From an uncultured Bacteroidota bacterium (GTDB lineage Bacteria; Bacteroidota; Rhodothermia; Rhodothermales; UBA10348), in contig CALBJU010000065.1 of NCBI GenBank assembly GCA_937893205.1, positions 1-9,856 of the forward strand: a stretch of DNA of 9,856 bases. Reading direction: 5' to 3'. How positions within the stretch are numbered: the stretch's first letter is position 1; each line of letters starts with the position of its first letter. The notes beneath the pieces were generated by a model. The model was given only the letters and a program-made list of their open reading frames with translations. It ran no database searches and was not told the DNA's origin. Below are positions 6,725 through 9,856 of the stretch, piece by piece. Position numbers and translations under genes: made by a program.

Positions 6725-7333
6725 CTATTGTTGGCTTTCGGGTACATCCACGGCCGGTGCACGTTGACTGCGCTGCAGCGCCCGGACGTAGGCCACGATT
6801 GCCCACCGGTCCCCCACGGGAATCTGTGAGCCATATCCTGGCATCGTCCTGATGCCATCCGTCAGTGCTTCGTAGAAGTATCCATCGGGCCTCCTGCGAA
6901 GGAATCCTGTGTGGTAGGATGGAGCAGGGATGTAACCGTAATTGCCGGTCATCAGGATGCCCTTTCCGTCTCCAGCCAATCCATGGCAAACGCTGCAATA
7001 GATGTCATATCGCTCGCGACCTCTGTCCAGAAGCGCCTGATCGAGCGTGAGAGGATTGCTGGCAAAGGCTCCTTCCTCGTCCCGCCCGGTCCAGTACACT
7101 ACGTCGTCTTTCAAAAAACCTCTTGCGACAGTTCCACTAACGGGAAGACGCATCGCGCGACCGTCTTCGAAGAACGGATTCGCTTCCTGGGCTTCAAACT
7201 TTTCCTGAGAGTCCATATTCGGATTGATATGGATTGGCGGCTTGTCTGAGAGTCCTCCCTGACAACCACTCATTACAAGGGTTGAAACCAGCAGGACAAG
7301 CACTCCAAAAATTTGTGTTGTTCGCTTCATCAT
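6725..7333 (-). CDS. actE: ACIII subunit ActE, mono-heme cytochrome c lipoprotein
   Basis: Periplasmic mono-heme cytochrome c subunit that passes electrons out of ACIII towards the oxidase. I place the start at ATG 7333 because AAGGAG (7343-7348) lies 9 nt before it, the clearest ribosome site in the window; an ATG at 7366 in the same frame would bypass it. The 202-residue product starts MMKRTTQIF, has a hydrophobic signal and a lipobox (LVMSGC, lipidated C24), so it is anchored by lipid. The heme motif is CSVCH (C113, C116, H117), with M164 in RTMPGYG the likely axial ligand. The conserved ActE segment FFEDGRAMRLPVSGTVARG precedes the heme domain. It lies 41 nt after actD. Confidence 0.95.
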   Translation of the reverse strand: MMKRTTQIFGVLVLLVSTLVMSGCQGGLSDKPPIHINPNMDSQEKFEAQEANPFFEDGRAMRLPVSGTVARGFLKDDVVYWTGRDEEGAFASNPLTLDQALLDRGRERYDIYCSVCHGLAGDGKGILMTGNYGYIPAPSYHTGFLRRRPDGYFYEALTDGIRTMPGYGSQIPVGDRWAIVAYVRALQRSQRAPAVDVPESQQ

Positions 7334-7342
7334 AATTGATGT

Positions 7343-7348
7343 CTCCTT
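7343..7348 (-). promoter_or_regulatory. Strong Shine-Dalgarno deciding the actE start
   Basis: AAGGAG on the minus strand sits 9 nt upstream of the ATG at 7333. It is the only near-consensus ribosome site before any gene in this window. It argues against the longer actE reading from 7366 and may raise ActE output relative to its neighbours. Confidence 0.75.
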
Positions 7349-7374
7349 GGAAACGGAATGACCCATTTCCTGGG

Positions 7375-7977
7375 TCAGTCTTCCTCCCCGGTATCTCGAA
7401 TGCTTTCGATGTGGCTGGCTCCCATATCGGCAAGCATTTGAGGCGTCGCTTCCATGTCAAACTGCTTGTCGCTCGCCGCGATGTGCAGAAAAAACGCGTC
7501 ATCGGTTACGCGCAGAAATTCGCGCGAATAGAACAGCGGATTGTAGGGTCTCGGCAATCCATTGAGGGCAAACATGCCAGCGACCGTCAATAGCGCCGCG
7601 AACAGAATGGTCAATTCAAACATGACGGGAATGGAAGGCTCGACAGCGAAAAACGGTTTCCCACTAATATTGATGGGATAGCTGACTTCGCCCATCCACC
7701 ACTGCATCCACGTTGCAAGAGACAAACCGGCGATACCTCCACCGAACGTGATCCAACCGATAATGGAATTGCCCAAGCCCATGGCCTTGTCCATTCCGTG
7801 GATCGGAAATGGGCTGTGTGTATCGAAATGACTGTATCCCTCTTCGTGCACCGCTTTAGCTGCACGAAGCAGCTCACCCGGATGAGCAAACTCTGCCAGG
7901 ACGCCGTACACATCGTCGTCCTGAGCTTCGTAAATGCCCATCGTCGCCTTGACTTGAGTTGCCAGTTGGTTCAGCAT
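7375..7977 (-). CDS. actD: ACIII subunit ActD (DUF3341 family)
   Basis: Membrane subunit of alternative complex III without cofactors. The 200-residue protein has an N-terminal soluble domain (about 1-65) that contains YGVLAEFAHPGELLRAA and ends in the conserved HSPFPIHGMDKAMGL (54-68). Two transmembrane helices follow (about 71-92 and 117-137), the second within the family motif IPVMFELTILFAAL. The soluble C-terminus has FFLHI (162-166) and an acidic end. These are the DUF3341 signatures. In solved ACIII structures ActD sits beside the ActC/ActF pair; its role is structural or proton-related, not catalytic as far as is known. ATG start; 27 nt after actC and 41 nt before actE. Confidence 0.95.
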   Translation of the reverse strand: MLNQLATQVKATMGIYEAQDDDVYGVLAEFAHPGELLRAAKAVHEEGYSHFDTHSPFPIHGMDKAMGLGNSIIGWITFGGGIAGLSLATWMQWWMGEVSYPINISGKPFFAVEPSIPVMFELTILFAALLTVAGMFALNGLPRPYNPLFYSREFLRVTDDAFFLHIAASDKQFDMEATPQMLADMGASHIESIRDTGEED

Positions 7978-8004
7978 GATTGCTCTGATTTCACACGATT
8001 AGGG

Positions 8005-9465
8005 TTAATTCGGTTGCTCATTTTCTGGCGACACCTCAACGGAATGCTCCGCAACATGCCCATCCCCGGCATGATCATAAAAGTGCGGATCGGCCTGCGG
8101 CATGACACCTTTGACTTCAGACATGGCCACTTGCGGCAGGAAGCGTAGGAAGAGCAGATACAGCGTGAAGAAGAGCCCGAACGTTCCAACAAATGTTAAA
8201 ATGTCCACAATCGTTGGCGTGTAGTAGTCCCACGAACTGGGCAGGTAGTCGCGGTGGAGCGAGGAGACCACTATCACAAATCGTTCGAACCACATACCGA
8301 CGTTGACCAGGATCGATATCACGAACATGAACGGAATACTCCGTCGCAGTTTTTTGATCCAGAAGAACTGAGGGAAGAACAGGTTACACGACATCATCGT
8401 CCAGTAAGCCCAGGCATAGGGACCGAACATGCGATTGGTGAACGCATATTGTTCATACTGCACACCGGAGTACCATGCAATGAAGAACTCCGTGATGTAC
8501 GCAAAGCCGACGATACTCCCGGTAAGAAGAATGATGATATTCATCTTCTCCAGGTGATCGATCGTCACAATATTCTTCACCGCGTACACGTGGCGGGCTA
8601 CGATGGCCAGCGTGACCACCATGGCGAAGCCCGAAAAAATGGCTCCTGCCACGAAGTAAGGCGGAAATATGGTTGTGTGCCAACCAGGCACAATGGACAC
8701 CGCGAAGTCGAATGACACAACCGAGTGAACCGAAAGGACCAGCGGAGTCGCCAGGGCAGCCAGAAGGAGATACGCCTTCTCGTAATTGCGCCAATGGCGA
8801 TTGGCTCCCGTCCATCCCATGGACAGAACTCCCATCACGCGGCGGCGAATCTTGCTCGTTGCGCGATCTCGAAGCGTAGCGATATCCGGGATCATGCCGA
8901 CATACCAGAAGACCAGCGACACGGTGAAATAGGTAGAAACCGCGAAAACATCCCAGAGGAGAGGACTCTTGAACTGAGGCCACATGTCCATCTGATTCGG
9001 AATCGGAAGCATCCAGTAGGCGGCCCAGATTCTACCAACATGAATCCCTGGAAATACGAGCGCACAGATGACCGCGAATATCGTCATCGCCTCCGCCGAC
9101 CTGTTGATGCCAGTCCGCCACTGTTGCCTGAAAAGGAAGAGAATAGCTGAAATCAGCGTCCCTGCGTGCCCAATACCGACCCAGAACACGAAATTGACGA
9201 TCGCGTAGCCCCATCCAACGGGATTGTTCAAGCCCCAGACACCGGTTCCATTCCAGAACAGGTAGGCGATCATGATGATCATGATCATCAGGCCGCTCAG
9301 AGCCAGACTGAACGCTCCGTACCACGCCAATGGGGTCTTCTTCTCGGTATGAACAGAGACTATTTCTGTAATGTCGTGGAATGTCAGATCCCCAGTAACC
9401 AGCGGAGCTTCATCGTGGAAGTCCGCTGTGTATGCTAGAGTCTTTTCCGTGCTTGCCGTACTCAC
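8005..9465 (-). CDS. actC: ACIII subunit ActC (NrfD/PsrC-like, quinol-oxidising)
   Basis: Main membrane subunit of alternative complex III and, by homology with the solved complexes, the place where quinol is oxidised before electrons reach the Fe-S clusters of ActB. The 486 residues hold about ten helices between a polar N-terminus (about 45 residues) and an acidic, His-containing tail (ADPHFYDHAGDGHVAEH). Polar residues in the membrane region that fit the quinol/proton site are H142 (PGIHVGR), D172 (LLWDVF) and D253 (SFDFAVSIVPGWH). Other family motifs are NRMFGPYAWAYW and NVGMWFERFVI. The start is GTG at 9465: the next in-frame codon signal upstream is a stop (TAA) eight codons away, with no ATG between. 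It lies 38 nt after actB and 27 nt before actD. Confidence 0.95.
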   Translation of the reverse strand: MSTASTEKTLAYTADFHDEAPLVTGDLTFHDITEIVSVHTEKKTPLAWYGAFSLALSGLMIMIIMIAYLFWNGTGVWGLNNPVGWGYAIVNFVFWVGIGHAGTLISAILFLFRQQWRTGINRSAEAMTIFAVICALVFPGIHVGRIWAAYWMLPIPNQMDMWPQFKSPLLWDVFAVSTYFTVSLVFWYVGMIPDIATLRDRATSKIRRRVMGVLSMGWTGANRHWRNYEKAYLLLAALATPLVLSVHSVVSFDFAVSIVPGWHTTIFPPYFVAGAIFSGFAMVVTLAIVARHVYAVKNIVTIDHLEKMNIIILLTGSIVGFAYITEFFIAWYSGVQYEQYAFTNRMFGPYAWAYWTMMSCNLFFPQFFWIKKLRRSIPFMFVISILVNVGMWFERFVIVVSSLHRDYLPSSWDYYTPTIVDILTFVGTFGLFFTLYLLFLRFLPQVAMSEVKGVMPQADPHFYDHAGDGHVAEHSVEVSPENEQPN

Positions 9466-9503
9466 AGGCGTCGCTTTCTTGTTTACTTAATTCTGAATGC
9501 TGT

Positions 9504-9856
9504 TCAGGTCAAATTGGCGTTTGGATTCCGGATGCGTCCCAGGTAGCTGACGCGCGGTTTCACGTTCAATTCGGCCAGTAATTCATAGCGGCGATCCGAC
9601 ATGCGCTTCTGCGAAACCGCACTGCCGGGATCTGCAAGGTTTCCAAAGGTGATGGCGTTAGCCGGACAAACCTGCTGGCAGGCCGTGACTACTTCACCAT
9701 CGGCAATGGATCGATCCTCCAAATTAGCGGTCTTGTTCGCTCCCCGAATCCGCTGGATACAGAAGGAGCACTTCTCCATGACTCCCCTCGAGCGAACAGT
9801 TACATTCGGATTCTGCGCCATGTGAATCGTTTCGGGTAGCGTTTTCGTCCAATTAT
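9504..9856 (-). CDS. actB: ACIII subunit ActB, C-terminal fragment (Fe-S domain), cut by the window edge
   Basis: The last 116 residues of the large periplasmic iron-sulfur subunit of alternative complex III. The frame is open to the right edge; the ATG at 9821 is internal, because residues before it (NWTKTLPETIH) continue the family sequence. Visible are NPNVTVRSRGVMEKCSFCIQ and ACQQVCPANAITFG, the cysteine motifs of the ferredoxin-like domain that carries [4Fe-4S]/[3Fe-4S] clusters, followed by a tail with YELLAELNVKPRVSYLGRIRNPN. The missing N-terminal part should contain the molybdopterin-oxidoreductase-like domain that in ACIII lacks the cofactor. Electrons from ActC pass through these clusters to the hemes of ActA, which should lie further upstream. 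Confidence 0.95.
   Translation of the reverse strand, partial: NWTKTLPETIHMAQNPNVTVRSRGVMEKCSFCIQRIRGANKTANLEDRSIADGEVVTACQQVCPANAITFGNLADPGSAVSQKRMSDRRYELLAELNVKPRVSYLGRIRNPNANLT

Noticed and set aside
9268..9289. GATCATGAT-type simple repeat in actC
   Set aside because: It encodes a run of Met and Ile in the first ActC helix; ATG/ATC/ATT codons produce the pattern.

Overview
This window is almost entirely one minus-strand respiratory operon, read from high to low coordinates. It encodes an alternative complex III (ACIII, quinol:cytochrome c oxidoreductase) followed directly by a caa3-type cytochrome c oxidase. The gene content (actB-C-D-E-F, a small membrane protein, a SCO copper chaperone, then coxB with a fused cytochrome c, coxA, coxC, coxD), the A2-type (YSHPxVY) subunit I, the roughly even base composition and the sparse Shine-Dalgarno sequences suggest an aerobic member of the Bacteroidota/Rhodothermota group. 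The best-known relative of this layout is Rhodothermus marinus. The taxonomic placement is inference from gene content only.

Layout, in transcription order. 9856-9504: C-terminal part of the ActB iron-sulfur subunit, cut by the window edge; actA should lie beyond it. 9465-8005: ActC. 7977-7375: ActD. 7333-6725: ActE, a mono-heme lipoprotein. 6669-5407: ActF. 5392-5087: an unnamed 101-residue single-pass membrane protein. 5072-4245: SCO-family protein. 4206-3280: CoxB with CuA and a C-terminal cytochrome c. 3243-1582: CoxA. 1525-851: CoxC. 804 (or 837)-397: CoxD. A strong intrinsic terminator at about 297-334 closes the operon. A separate minus-strand gene of unknown function then starts at 216 and runs off the left edge; the gap in front of it holds a 13-nt inverted repeat and a short direct repeat.

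How the genes work together: ActC/ActF (NrfD-like integral membrane subunits) and ActB (Fe-S clusters) oxidise menaquinol or another quinol. Electrons pass to c-type hemes (ActA outside the window, ActE here), then to the cytochrome c domain and CuA centre of CoxB, and on to heme a and the heme a3/CuB centre of CoxA, where O2 is reduced. CoxC and CoxD complete the oxidase, and the SCO protein probably loads copper into CuA. Gaps between genes are only 14-56 nt, all in one direction, which fits one transcript. No mobile element, CRISPR, tRNA or rRNA was seen, and the plus strand carries no convincing gene. The main open points are the unnamed small membrane protein, the start codons of several genes, and the unidentified gene at the left edge.
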